Source of the DNA: Anaerococcus vaginalis
Lineage (GTDB): Bacteria; Bacillota; Clostridia; Tissierellales; Peptoniphilaceae
Reading direction: 5' to 3'
DNA length: 64,000 nucleotides
NCBI RefSeq assembly: GCF_000307225.1
Contig: NZ_HE978618.1
Span: 140,778 to 204,777 of the forward strand
Shown: positions 52,150-61,418 of the stretch, one piece after another
Layout: every line of letters starts with the position of its first letter
How positions within the stretch are numbered: position 1 is the stretch's first letter
Program-made: the position numbers and the translations under genes
Notes under the pieces: model-generated
Database searches by the model: none
What the model saw: the letters and a program-made list of their open reading frames with translations, nothing else
Told to the model about the DNA's origin: nothing

Positions 52150-54193
52150 ATGAGAATATTTAATAAATTATGCGTTTCAGCATTATGTACAGTTTTTTTA
52201 TTTACTGTTCTTGCTTTACCTGTAAAAGCTTGTACAGGTGTTATAGTTGGTAGTGATTTGACTGAAGATGGTACTACAATTTTTGGTCGTACAGAAGATT
52301 TGGAAATAAATCACAACAAGGTTTACAAAATAAATAAAGCTGGCAAGTACAAAAAGGGAGAAAAACTTGTTGATGTTTCTTATGCAGAAAAAGGTGGATA
52401 TGAATTTGAACTTCCACACGATTCTTATCGTTTTACATCAATAAGTGATACAACTCCAGAATATGGTTATTTTGATGAGGCAGGTTACAATGAAAAAGGT
52501 CTTATAGCTGATATGACTGTTTCCGCTTCTGCTAATGAAGAAATTCAAAAAGTTGACCCATATCTTGATGGAGAAGAAAAAGGAAAACCTATAGGAATTT
52601 CTGAAGCAATAATGCCAACAGTTATTTTATCAAGTGCAGATAATGCCCTAGATGCTGTAAAATTATTGGCTGATGAAGTTGCGAAAAAAGGAGCTGCTGA
52701 GGGAAATGCTCTTGTGGTTTCTGATAAAACTGACTTATGGTATGTAGAAATTTATTCTGGCCATCAATTTGTTGCAATGAAATATCCTAAAGATAAATTT
52801 TCAGTTTTCCCAAATACTTTCTGGCTAAATGAAGCAAAACTTACAAAGGGTGAAGAAAGTGAAAATTATATAATGAGTGAAGATGGAAATTATCTTTATT
52901 CAAAGGGAATTTTTGACACAGCTAAAAAAGCAAAAACTTTTGTAGGAAATGAAGATGATAGAGTAATTGATTTGGCAAAATCTTATGCCGAAAAAGAACT
53001 TTCTCCATCAAACCGTTCAAGAGTTGCATCTGGAATCAAAGCCTTAAATCCTGATTCTGATGTTGATATGAAAACCAAAACTTACGAATTTTTACAAGAT
53101 GCAAAAAAAGGTTCAATTTCTGTTAAAAATGTAATGGACTTTACAAGAAATAGACTTGAAAACTTTGATATAAAAGCAAATGATAGAGGAAGAGATGATG
53201 CTTATCCAATAGGAAATAGAAATACTATGGAATCACACATCTTCCAAATTCCAAAAGATGCAGAAGCAACAAATCCTGGAATTATGTGGCTAACACTTGG
53301 TTCACCACTCGTTCAACCTTACGTTGCATATTATCCAAACCAAGAAGGATCAATTGACAAAGTTTCAAACGAAACAAATGATCCTGACAAAGAAAATTCA
53401 CATTATTGGTTGGCAATGGATACCCTACACATGGTTGAGGCAAACAGAGAAGATTTTATGAAAGACATCACCCCAGAAGTTGACAAATTTGAAAAAGATG
53501 AAATTGCAAATACAAAAGTTTCTGGAGAAGAAAATCCTACAGAAAAAACAAAGAACAAGCACAAAAAGCCTTTGATTTGTTAAAAGGATTTAACAAAGAT
53601 CTTGAAGAAAAATACAAGGATTATTTAAAGAAAAATGACTACACCTACACATTCTACGGAAGACGTGCTAGCGAAGCTTTCACAGAAGCAACAATGGATG
53701 TTAAAAAAGATACAAGTGATTCTTATTTAAGCCTTGATATTAAACCAAATGAAAAAGAAACAGGAGGAGAGATTAAAGTTGTTGATCCTTACGGAAATCC
53801 AGTTGAAAAACTAAACAATCCAGTAAAAATCTCAATACCAAAAAAAGCTTTCAAAAAACAAGCCACATTCAGTGCAAAAGATGGCAAAATTGATGTAAAA
53901 GAAGAAGGCGACAAATACGTATTTGAAACAGATAAATCTTCAATAGAATATAAAGTAGAAGAAAAATCTAATTCAAACGAAAAAATGCCCCAGATTCATC
54001 AAGTAACGAAGAAAAAGAAAAAGAAAAAGTTTCAGAAAAAGGAGTAAACAAATTACTAATTCCAATAATAATTGCAGTATTAGCAATAGCTATGTCTATA
54101 TTTTCAAAAAAAATAAAAATAAAAAGTAAATTAAAAAAAGTTAAAAATCGTATTGGAAAAAACCAATACGATTTTTTTGAGAAAAATTTTTGA
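52150..54193 (+). CDS. Surface C69-family dipeptidase, frameshifted at A-runs as read
   Basis: A signal peptide (LCVSALCTVFLFTVLALPVKA) is followed directly by CTGVIVGSDLTEDGTTIFGRTED. Cys29 is the N-terminal nucleophile of C69 (PepD-type) Ntn hydrolases. HMVEANREDF and WLTLGSPLVQPYVAYYPN are also typical. The frame breaks near 53543-53552 and at A6 53980-53985, each restored by one added A. The tail then has a membrane helix (LLIPIIIAVLAIAMSIF). A third added A at 54107-54114 would end the protein at SKKNKNKK and TAA 54127-54129, before the terminator. It is likely a wall- or membrane-anchored peptidase. Confidence 0.8.
54143..54178 (+). terminator. Intrinsic terminator of the C69 gene
   Basis: AAAAATCGTATTGG AAAAAA CCAATACGATTTTTTT. 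As read, the gene runs through it, which suggests that the true stop is upstream. Confidence 0.8.
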
Positions 54194-54287
54194 AAATTTT
54201 GCTAAAAATTAAAAAATCTCAACAAAAAAACATATCTACCAAAAATAAGAAGGTGAAGCGAGTAGAGAAATCTTCAATTAACTTAAA

Positions 54288-54476
54288 TCCTCAAACTTTA
54301 GCAATTAAAAGAACATACCATCACCCATCTCGACCAAACGGAACATTGTGGAGTGCGTTGAGAGATCTCGTATATTAGGTATTTACAAATTAAAATTTTT
54401 AAAAAAAATCCAAATTATTAAATTTAAAAATTGCAAAGTAAATAAAAGATATCTCTCGACTTCGCTCGAGATGGGG
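54288..54476 (+). repeat. Accessory-region repeat, copy 2
   Basis: CCCATCTCGACCAAACGGAAC, GTGGAGTGCGTTGAGAGATC, TTGCAAAGTAAATAAAAGA and TCTCTCGACTTCGCTCGAG ATGGGG in order. It is collinear with copy 1 (51206-51405) in opposite orientation, so the two bracket the C69 gene. Confidence 0.75.
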
Positions 54477-54624
54477 TTTCTTCGTTTTAGTTTTAGAAAT
54501 TGCCACTTTTAATTAAATACAAAAAGTAATAAGTTACACTAGATTTAAAATCTCAGACTTCAGAAATTAAAAAATAGCTAACCCAGCATCATCTATGTCA
54601 AATAATTAAAGCGAGTTCGTAGAG

Positions 54625-54747
54625 AAATCTAAAAATTAAATTCAAAATCTCAAACTTTAGTAATTAAAAAACACACCATCACCCATCTCGACCAAACGAA
54701 AAGAAGTGGAGTGCGCGAAGAGATCTCTCGAATTCGCTCAGTATTGG
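54625..54747 (+). repeat. Accessory-region repeat, internally deleted third copy
   Basis: CTCAAACTTTAGTAATTAAA, CCCATCTCGACCAAACG, AGTGGAGTGCGCGAAGAGATC and CTCGAATTCGCTCAG: both ends of the repeat are present without the AT-rich middle. It is in direct orientation to copy 2, about 360 bp away. The rest of 54477-54820 holds no gene. Confidence 0.6.
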
Positions 54748-54830
54748 TTAGCTTCGTTTTAAGGTTAGGGCTTGGCAATTTTCATTAAAGCATTTTATTG
54801 AATAATTGATATAATTTTTTGCAAAATAAA

Positions 54831-54856
54831 AAATCTCCCCTAAGGGAGATTTTTCA
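54831..54856 (-). terminator. Terminator of the methionine gamma-lyase gene
   Basis: AAATCTCCC CTAA GGGAGATTT, with A/T runs on both sides, 9 bp past the stop codon. Confidence 0.8.
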
Positions 54857-54864
54857 TATAATTT

Positions 54865-56055
54865 TTAGATTAGGTCTAAAGCTTGATTCAAATCTTCTAT
54901 TATTTCGTCAGCATCTTCTAGTCCTACTGATAGTCTAATTAAACCAGGTGCAATTCCTGCTTCTTTTAGAGCTTCTTCTGAGTAGGTTGAGTGTGTCATT
55001 GTTGCTGGGTGTTCGATTAATGTTTCTGCATCACCAAGGCTTACTGCTAGTGAACATAGTTTTACGTTGTTCATTACGCATCTTCCTGCTTCGATTCCAC
55101 CTTTTACTTCAAATGTTATCATTGCTCCGTAGTCTTTCATTTGTTTTTTGGCTACTTCGTGATTTTTGAAATCTTCAAGTCCTGGATAGTAAACTTTTTC
55201 TACATTTTTATGTTTTTGTAATGCTGCTACTATTTTTTTTGTATTTTCTACGTGTTTTTTCATTCTAACTTCTAGTGTTTTCATTCCTCTAAAAATTAAG
55301 AATGCATCGTGAGCTGAAAGTACTGAGCCTGTAAAGTCTTTTTGTCCAACAAGTCTTACTTGGGTCATTAATTCTTTTGAACCGCATGAAAATCCTGCTA
55401 TTACATCGCCATGGCCGTTTAAATATTTTGTTGCTGAATGTACAACTATATCAACGCCAAGTTTCAATGGATTTTGCAAATATGGTGTTGCAAATGTATT
55501 ATCTGCTATTACCAAGGTTTCTTTTGAATTGTTTTTTGCAAGTTTTACTACTTCTTCTATATCAATTATATCAAGTGTTGGGTTTGCTGGTGTTTCCAAG
55601 TAAACTATTCTTGTATTTGCTTTTAAATGTTTTTTCACTTCTTCAAGATCTGTCATATCTATAAATTCTACGTCTATGTTGAATTTTCTAATTTCATTTA
55701 AAAATGCAAATGTACATCCATAAAGTGTTCCACATGCAAGGATATGATCTCCTGCTTTTATAAATGGCCAGATTGATGATGTGATTGCTCCCATTCCTGA
55801 TGATGTTGAAACTGCTGCTTCTGCTCCTTCAAGTGTTGCAAGTTTTTTCTCTAAAGCATCATTGGTTGGATTTCCAAGTCTTGAATAGATAAAGCCTTCT
55901 TCTTCAAGAGCAAATCTTCTTCCACCTTGTTCTGCATTTTCAAATATAAAGGTTGATGTTTGATAAATTGGAAGTCCCAATGAACCAAAAGCGTCCTTTA
56001 TCGCACCTGCGTGAATTGTTTCTGTTGCAAATGATCTTTTTTTATTTTCTGTCAT
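54865..56055 (-). CDS. megL: Methionine gamma-lyase
   Basis: 396 residues, PLP-dependent Cys/Met metabolism family. YSRLGNPTNDALEKKLATLEG (about 58), PLP-lysine motif VVHSATKYLNGHGDVIAGF (about 205) and YLETPANPTLDI (about 155) are present. The Cys in LYGCTF (about 115) is found in methionine gamma-lyases and not in cystathionine lyases or synthases, so the likely reaction is methionine to methanethiol, 2-oxobutyrate and ammonia. A divergent LysR regulator 80 bp away suggests control by sulfur amino acids. Confidence 0.88.
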   Translation of the reverse strand: MTENKKRSFATETIHAGAIKDAFGSLGLPIYQTSTFIFENAEQGGRRFALEEEGFIYSRLGNPTNDALEKKLATLEGAEAAVSTSSGMGAITSSIWPFIKAGDHILACGTLYGCTFAFLNEIRKFNIDVEFIDMTDLEEVKKHLKANTRIVYLETPANPTLDIIDIEEVVKLAKNNSKETLVIADNTFATPYLQNPLKLGVDIVVHSATKYLNGHGDVIAGFSCGSKELMTQVRLVGQKDFTGSVLSAHDAFLIFRGMKTLEVRMKKHVENTKKIVAALQKHKNVEKVYYPGLEDFKNHEVAKKQMKDYGAMITFEVKGGIEAGRCVMNNVKLCSLAVSLGDAETLIEHPATMTHSTYSEEALKEAGIAPGLIRLSVGLEDADEIIEDLNQALDLI

Positions 56056-56134
56056 TTTTTATTCCCTTCTTTACTATTCTTTCATTTTTTTTAAATATTT
56101 ATTATAATATATCCAAAGAAACTAAGGAGATATT

Positions 56135-57052
56135 ATGAATTTAAACAAAATTAATTACGCTATAGAAGTTTCTAAAACAGGTTCTATTTCTAAAGCTGCC
56201 AAAAACCTCTACACATCCCAGCCTGCCATTTCTATGGCTATAAATGATCTTGAAAAAGAGCTGGGTTTTAAAATTTTTCAAAGATCTCAATGTGGTACTC
56301 AAACAACTGCCAAGGGCCTTGAGTATCTAATAAAGTGTCAGGATTTAATAAGCAAATACAAAGAAATTCAAAGACAATACTCTACAAAAAATAAGGATAT
56401 TTCCGAACTTAGAGTTTCAAGTCAACATTTTAATTTCGCCGTATCAGCCTTTATGAAATTAATAGATAAGTACAAGGATGATCCTTTCAAATTTTATTTA
56501 AAAGAAACCACATCCCTTGACGCCATCAACCACGTTGAAAATGATTATTCTGACCTAGCCTTTATTTACATAAACGAACCTTATAGGAAGGCCATTTTTA
56601 ATTTATTTAAAGAAAAATCTTTAACATACGTTACAATTGCCAAAGTCATTCCACACGTATTTATCAACAAAGAACATCCATTAGCAGGTAAAGATCTAAT
56701 AAAAATAAATGATCTTTATGAATATCCTATGATAATATATGAGCAAAACGACACTCAAATCTTGCCAGAAGAATTTTTAAATATACCCGATCATAAGCAG
56801 GTCATCTACACTCAAGATAGAGGAACTGCCTTGGGACTTATATCTAACACTAATTCTTTTAATGTTGGAACGGGTTGCCTTCATCCAAATTGTGGATTTC
56901 CAAATATTAAAAGTGTAAAACTTGAAAATCCAGAAAATCTATCTATGGACATAGGCTATATTTACAAATCTTCCAAAAATCTTTCAAATTTATGCAAGGA
57001 ATACTTATCCTTGACTAAGATTGAGCTTGTTCACTGTCTGCCGAATTTTTAA
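56135..57052 (+). CDS. LysR family transcriptional regulator
   Basis: 305 residues; the N-terminal helix-turn-helix is KINYAIEVSKTGSISKAAKNLYTSQPAISMAINDLEKELGFKIFQR (4-50), followed by a substrate-binding domain. It is divergent from megL, with ATATTTATTATAATAT, a T-N11-A-type palindrome, in the shared 79-bp gap (about 56092-56110). It probably activates megL, perhaps in response to a sulfur metabolite; this is inferred from position. Its 3' end overlaps nhaC tail to tail by 38 bp. Confidence 0.9.
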   Translation: MNLNKINYAIEVSKTGSISKAAKNLYTSQPAISMAINDLEKELGFKIFQRSQCGTQTTAKGLEYLIKCQDLISKYKEIQRQYSTKNKDISELRVSSQHFNFAVSAFMKLIDKYKDDPFKFYLKETTSLDAINHVENDYSDLAFIYINEPYRKAIFNLFKEKSLTYVTIAKVIPHVFINKEHPLAGKDLIKINDLYEYPMIIYEQNDTQILPEEFLNIPDHKQVIYTQDRGTALGLISNTNSFNVGTGCLHPNCGFPNIKSVKLENPENLSMDIGYIYKSSKNLSNLCKEYLSLTKIELVHCLPNF

Positions 57053-58418
57053 TATGATTAGCAACTTTTGATTCTGTCATATCATATTCAAAATTCCACT
57101 TATCTTTTGCAGCAGTAAAAGGAACATAAATAGAAACTATTGAAACTACTCCCAAAATAAATTGATACCAGAAATATGGCATAATTTGGAAAGGTGCAAC
57201 AGCGCCTTTTGTAAAGCTTGCAGCTATCAAAACTTGAGCAGCATAAGGTACTATACCTTGGAATACACATGAAAATGTATCAAGCAAAGATGCAGACCTT
57301 CTAGGATCAATTTTATACTCATTACACATTTTCTTTGCGATAGGTCCTGAAATTATAATTGCAACAGTATTATTTGCAACTGCAATATCAGCAAGAGAAA
57401 CAAGAGCAGCTATACCAAGCTCGCCAGATTTTTCACCTTTCGCAAATTTTTTAATTTTAGCAATAATCCAATTAATACCACCCTCTTTAGTAACCATATT
57501 AGAAAGACCACCAATAAGCATTGAAAGTAAGAAAATTTCAAACATACCAGTAAAACCTTCCCACATAGTTTGAGAAAGAGCAAGTAAATCAAATCCATTG
57601 TTCATAAGAAGAACAATACCAGATAAAACGATACCGCCAGTTAAAACTAAAAATACATTAACACCCATCAAAGCTACAACCAATACGAAAATATAAGGAA
57701 TAATCTTAATAATATCATAAGATAAGTCCTTTTGAGCAGGTTGAGTTTCAGGAGCACCCAAAATAAGTAGCAAAATAAAAGTGATAATACCAGCAGGAAG
57801 AGCCATTTTTAAGTTCATCCTAAACTTATCTTTCATCTCACAATTTTGAGTTCTTGTAGCTGCAATAGTAGTATCAGAAATAACAGATAAGTTATCCCCA
57901 AACATAGATCCACCAACCAAAGCACCAAGCATTAAAGCAATATTGATACCACCAGATTTAGCAAGACCAATAGCAATAGGACCAAGAGCTGTTATAGTTC
58001 CAACAGAAGTACCAGTAGCTATAGAAATAAAACAAGCTATCAAAAATACACCCGCAGTCAAAAACTTAGCAGGAACAACAGAAAGTCCCAAGCCAACTAC
58101 AGAATCAACTCCGCCAGAAGCAGAAGCAACAGCGGAGAAAGCGCCTGCCAATATGTAAATCAAACACATAATAATAATGTTTGAGTCGCCACAACCTTCA
58201 ACTAAATTATCGAATTTCTCATCAATACTTCCACCAAATAACAAAAATGCACTAATAATACCAACAAAAGCCGCAATAGGTGCAGGCAATTGATAAAATG
58301 CCATTTCTACTCCTCTAATGTGAAGCACTATACCTGTGGCAAGGTATATAACGATGAAAACCAAAAACGGAATCAACGCTTTACCAGAAATTCTTTCTTT
58401 TTCTTTCACAATATTCAC
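57015..58418 (-). CDS. nhaC: Na+/H+ antiporter, NhaC family
   Basis: 467 residues with about 11 hydrophobic segments. Family stretches are ATGTSVGTITALGPIAIGLAKSGG (about 135-158), GGSMFGDNLSVISDTTIAATRTQNCEMKDKF (about 168-198) and ADIAVANNTVAIIISGPIAKKMCNEYKIDPRR near 345. Relatives exchange Na+ or organic acids or amines for H+ or for each other. A role linked to the neighbouring methionine lyase is possible but not shown. It is a single-gene unit, divergent from the hydroxyacyl-CoA dehydrogenase. Confidence 0.9.
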   Translation of the reverse strand: MNIVKEKERISGKALIPFLVFIVIYLATGIVLHIRGVEMAFYQLPAPIAAFVGIISAFLLFGGSIDEKFDNLVEGCGDSNIIIMCLIYILAGAFSAVASASGGVDSVVGLGLSVVPAKFLTAGVFLIACFISIATGTSVGTITALGPIAIGLAKSGGINIALMLGALVGGSMFGDNLSVISDTTIAATRTQNCEMKDKFRMNLKMALPAGIITFILLLILGAPETQPAQKDLSYDIIKIIPYIFVLVVALMGVNVFLVLTGGIVLSGIVLLMNNGFDLLALSQTMWEGFTGMFEIFLLSMLIGGLSNMVTKEGGINWIIAKIKKFAKGEKSGELGIAALVSLADIAVANNTVAIIISGPIAKKMCNEYKIDPRRSASLLDTFSCVFQGIVPYAAQVLIAASFTKGAVAPFQIMPYFWYQFILGVVSIVSIYVPFTAAKDKWNFEYDMTESKVANHIKNSADSEQAQS

Positions 58419-58692
58419 CCCTTTTCAAAATGATTACGTTTTCACATTTATATTATAACATAAAAAAAACCTTGTAAAATATATATAAATTATAAGGCAT
58501 ATAAAAAAATTTTATAATACAAAAACCATTAAAATTTAATAAAAAAATCAAAACAAATTAAAAATAAAACCAAAAAATTATAAAAATTTATAAGAAAAAT
58601 TTACATAAAAAATATTAAAAACAAAAAAATGGGTAAAAATATAAAGTAGAAATACAAAAAAATAGAAAAAGATAAACAAAAAGGAGAAATAA

Positions 58693-59646
58693 ATGAAAAT
58701 AAAAAAAGTAACCGTAGCAGGCGGAGGCGTGCTCGGAGCACAAATAGCATATATTACAGCATTTCACGGATTTGAAGTAACAATTTGGGGAAGAAGCGAA
58801 GGATCAATCCAAAGAGTAAAACCAAGAATAGAAAATTTACACAATATATTTTCTAAAGAATTGGAAGTAGCTCCATCCTATATAGGACAAGAAAATCCAA
58901 ACTATCCAAGATCATTTTTCAATGACAAAAAAGAAATAACAAAAGAAAAAATAGAAGAACTAAAAAAAGTAAACGAAAAAATTTACAAAGAAATGAAATA
59001 CACCACAGACCTAGAAGAAGCATTCGGTAATGCAGACCTAGTAATAGAAGCAATAGCAGAATTAGTAGATGAGAAAAAAGCCTTCTACGAAAAAATTGCC
59101 CCATATTTAAAAGACGATGCAATATTAGCATCAAATTCATCAACCCTATTACCATCAACCTTTAGACAATACACAGGAAGAGAAGAAAAATTCCTAAACC
59201 TACACTTTGCAAATAATATCTGGAGACAAAATTTAGCAGAAGTAATGAAACACGACAAAACAAGCGATGAAACCTTACAAACAGTAACAGAATTTGCAAA
59301 AGAAATAGGAATGTATCCAGCCATAATCAAAAAAGAAAAAGCAGGATACATCCTAAACTCAATCCTAGTACCACTAATAAACGCTGGACTAATGCTCTAC
59401 GGAGACGATGTAGCAGAACCAGAAGATATAGATATGGATTGGAAAATAGGAACAGGTTCACCAAAAGGACCATTCGAAATAATAGACATAGTAGGAATCA
59501 CAACCGTCCTAAACATAACAAAAACAAATCCACAAGCAAAAGATCCAAAAAGCCCAATAGGAAAAGCAGTAAAAAAACTAGAAGAAAGAGCAGCCAAAGG
59601 CCTAAAAGGCATAGAAAGTGGCGAAGGATTTTATAAATATAAATAA
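58693..59646 (+). CDS. 3-hydroxyacyl-CoA dehydrogenase-type NAD enzyme
   Basis: 317 residues: N-terminal Rossmann VTVAGGGVLGAQIAYITAFHG (6-26), DLVIEAIAELVDEKKAFY near 115, and the catalytic His in LNLHFANNIWRQNLAEV (about 172), where the usual HFFNP is replaced by HFANN but the His and downstream Glu are kept. The C-terminal domain has GYILNSILVPLINAG and GPFEIIDIVG. It is an orphan; no thiolase, crotonase or acyl-CoA dehydrogenase is nearby, so the substrate may not be 3-hydroxybutyryl-CoA. Codons end in A or C more often than in neighbours (many CTA, ATA, GCA, AAC). Confidence 0.82.
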   Translation: MKIKKVTVAGGGVLGAQIAYITAFHGFEVTIWGRSEGSIQRVKPRIENLHNIFSKELEVAPSYIGQENPNYPRSFFNDKKEITKEKIEELKKVNEKIYKEMKYTTDLEEAFGNADLVIEAIAELVDEKKAFYEKIAPYLKDDAILASNSSTLLPSTFRQYTGREEKFLNLHFANNIWRQNLAEVMKHDKTSDETLQTVTEFAKEIGMYPAIIKKEKAGYILNSILVPLINAGLMLYGDDVAEPEDIDMDWKIGTGSPKGPFEIIDIVGITTVLNITKTNPQAKDPKSPIGKAVKKLEERAAKGLKGIESGEGFYKYK

Positions 59647-59654
59647 AAATATAA

Positions 59655-59677
59655 GGCGATAAATTATTTTTATCGCC
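59655..59677. terminator. Left copy of a duplicated bidirectional terminator stem
   Basis: GGCGATAAA TTATT TTTATCGCC, identical over 23 bp to 63258-63280. On the + side the stem is followed by TCAGACTGTTGACAAAGTA instead of a T-tract. On the - side it is followed by TTATATTTTT. Confidence 0.75.
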
Positions 59678-59690
59678 TCAGACTGTTGAC

Positions 59691-59718
59691 AAAGTAGGTG
59701 CAAATGCACCTACTTTTT
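59691..59718 (-). terminator. Terminator of the adenine deaminase gene
   Basis: AAAGTAGGTG CAAATG CACCTACTTTTT; it overlaps the stop codon of adeC on the - strand. Confidence 0.75.
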
Positions 59719-61408
59719 AAACTTCTAAAGGAATGTGTTTAAATTCATTTACATCAAACAATCCTTTGTCTGTCATCTTTATATCCGGTATAACCGGTAG
59801 AGCCATAAATCCAAGAGTCATAAATGGATCTATTCCATCTCCTACTCCAAGCTCTTTTGCTTTTTCTAATAATTTCTTGATGTCTTCATTTACTTCTGTC
59901 ATTGATTTACTACTCATAATGCCTGCTATATCAAGTCTTAAAGACCCTTCTAATTTTCTATTTGAAGATATTGCCATTCCACCACTCATCTCATCTATTT
60001 TCTTTATTACGTTTAGCATATCTTCATCATTGTCCCCAATAACAACTAAATTATGGCTATCGTGTGCTATTGTAGTTCCAACAGCGGCATTTTTTATATC
60101 ATATCCCTTTATCAATCCTATTGCTATTGCAGAATTTCCGGTGTGTCTTTCAATTACCACTATTTTTCTTATTCCGTCATCTGAGTATTCGAAGTAACCA
60201 TCTTTTACATCTACATCACAGATAATTTTCTTAGTTAAAAGTGATTCTTTTTCCATTTCAATTACATGGACTCTGTTTGAATTCAATCTAAGTTTTAAAT
60301 CTTCTAATTTAAAATCTCTTATATTCATTTTTGAAAGTACCTTTGGAGAAAGTTTTTGTGGAAAATCTACTATTACTTTTCCATCTTCTGCTACTTTCTT
60401 GCCTCCAATGAAAACTGCTTTTGCGTTTATGTTATTCAAATCATCGAATAAAAAGAAATCTGCAACATACCCCGGTGCAATTGCCCCTGAATTTTCAATT
60501 TTGTAACACTGAGCCGGATTTAAAGTTGCCATTTTAATTGCATCTAAAGGTTCCATCCCCAATTTAATTGCTTTTCTCACATTGTTATCTACATTTCCAT
60601 CTTTTGACAAGTCTTGCGGATGTCTATCATCTGTACAGAAGAAACAACGACTTATGTTATCTTTTGTAACTCCTTTTATCAGTGCTTCTAAATTTTTAGC
60701 AGCTGTACCTTCTCTTAATTGAATGTACATTCCTCGGCGAATCTTTTCTTTCATTTCATCTATAGCTGAACACTCATGGTCTGTTAAAATACCTGCTAGT
60801 ACATAATCGTCCAACGCCTTTCCTGATAAAAGTGGGGCGTGTCCATCTACTACCTTATTGCTATTTTTAGCCAAGTCAATTTTTTCCAAGATGTCTTCTG
60901 ATCGATTTACTGTTCCAACAAAATCCATCATTTCTCCTAACCCCAAAACTCTCGGATCATTTATCATCTCTTTATAATCGCAAGCTTTTAAAATAGCTCC
61001 GCTTGTTTCAAATGGTGTACATGGAACGCATGATGGCAACATTACATATACATGTGCCGGTAGATCTTTTGTTTCATCTATTATGTATTCAAGCCCATCA
61101 AGCCCACACACATTTGCTATCTCATGTGGATCTGCTATTATAGTTGAAACTCCTCTTGCAACTAAACATTTTAAAAATTCAGCTGGAGATACCATAGAAG
61201 ACTCTATGTGCACGTGTCCGTCAGTCATAGTCGGTGATAGGTAGGATCCTTTTGCATCTACAATCTCATCTGCATCTTCATAATCTCCAATGCCAATAAT
61301 TTTTCCATTCTTAACTGCTACATTTCCCTTGTAAATTTCATTTTGAAACACATCTATTACTTTGACATCTTTTACTATCAAATCCGCTTTCATATCACTC
61401 TTTAACAT
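59717..61408 (-). CDS. adeC: Adenine deaminase
   Basis: 563 residues of the amidohydrolase family: metal-binding DGHVHIESSMVSPAEFLKCLVARGVSTIIADPHEIANVCG (about 62-102), DGHAPLLSG near 190, HECSAIDEM near 212 and CFFCTDDRHPQDL near 255. The second half is the adenine-deaminase-specific domain (GYDIKNAAVGTTIAHDSHNLVVIG, about 430). It converts adenine to hypoxanthine. It is encoded 10 bp downstream of the purine permease, so the pair imports and deaminates purine bases. Confidence 0.95.
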   Translation of the reverse strand: MLKSDMKADLIVKDVKVIDVFQNEIYKGNVAVKNGKIIGIGDYEDADEIVDAKGSYLSPTMTDGHVHIESSMVSPAEFLKCLVARGVSTIIADPHEIANVCGLDGLEYIIDETKDLPAHVYVMLPSCVPCTPFETSGAILKACDYKEMINDPRVLGLGEMMDFVGTVNRSEDILEKIDLAKNSNKVVDGHAPLLSGKALDDYVLAGILTDHECSAIDEMKEKIRRGMYIQLREGTAAKNLEALIKGVTKDNISRCFFCTDDRHPQDLSKDGNVDNNVRKAIKLGMEPLDAIKMATLNPAQCYKIENSGAIAPGYVADFFLFDDLNNINAKAVFIGGKKVAEDGKVIVDFPQKLSPKVLSKMNIRDFKLEDLKLRLNSNRVHVIEMEKESLLTKKIICDVDVKDGYFEYSDDGIRKIVVIERHTGNSAIAIGLIKGYDIKNAAVGTTIAHDSHNLVVIGDNDEDMLNVIKKIDEMSGGMAISSNRKLEGSLRLDIAGIMSSKSMTEVNEDIKKLLEKAKELGVGDGIDPFMTLGFMALPVIPDIKMTDKGLFDVNEFKHIPLEV

Positions 61409-61418
61409 TTCTCTCTCC

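Noticed and set aside
54190..54378. A 62-codon + strand frame after the C69 gene.
   Set aside because: Most of it lies within repeat copy 2 and its flank, and it starts after the terminator with no ribosome binding site.
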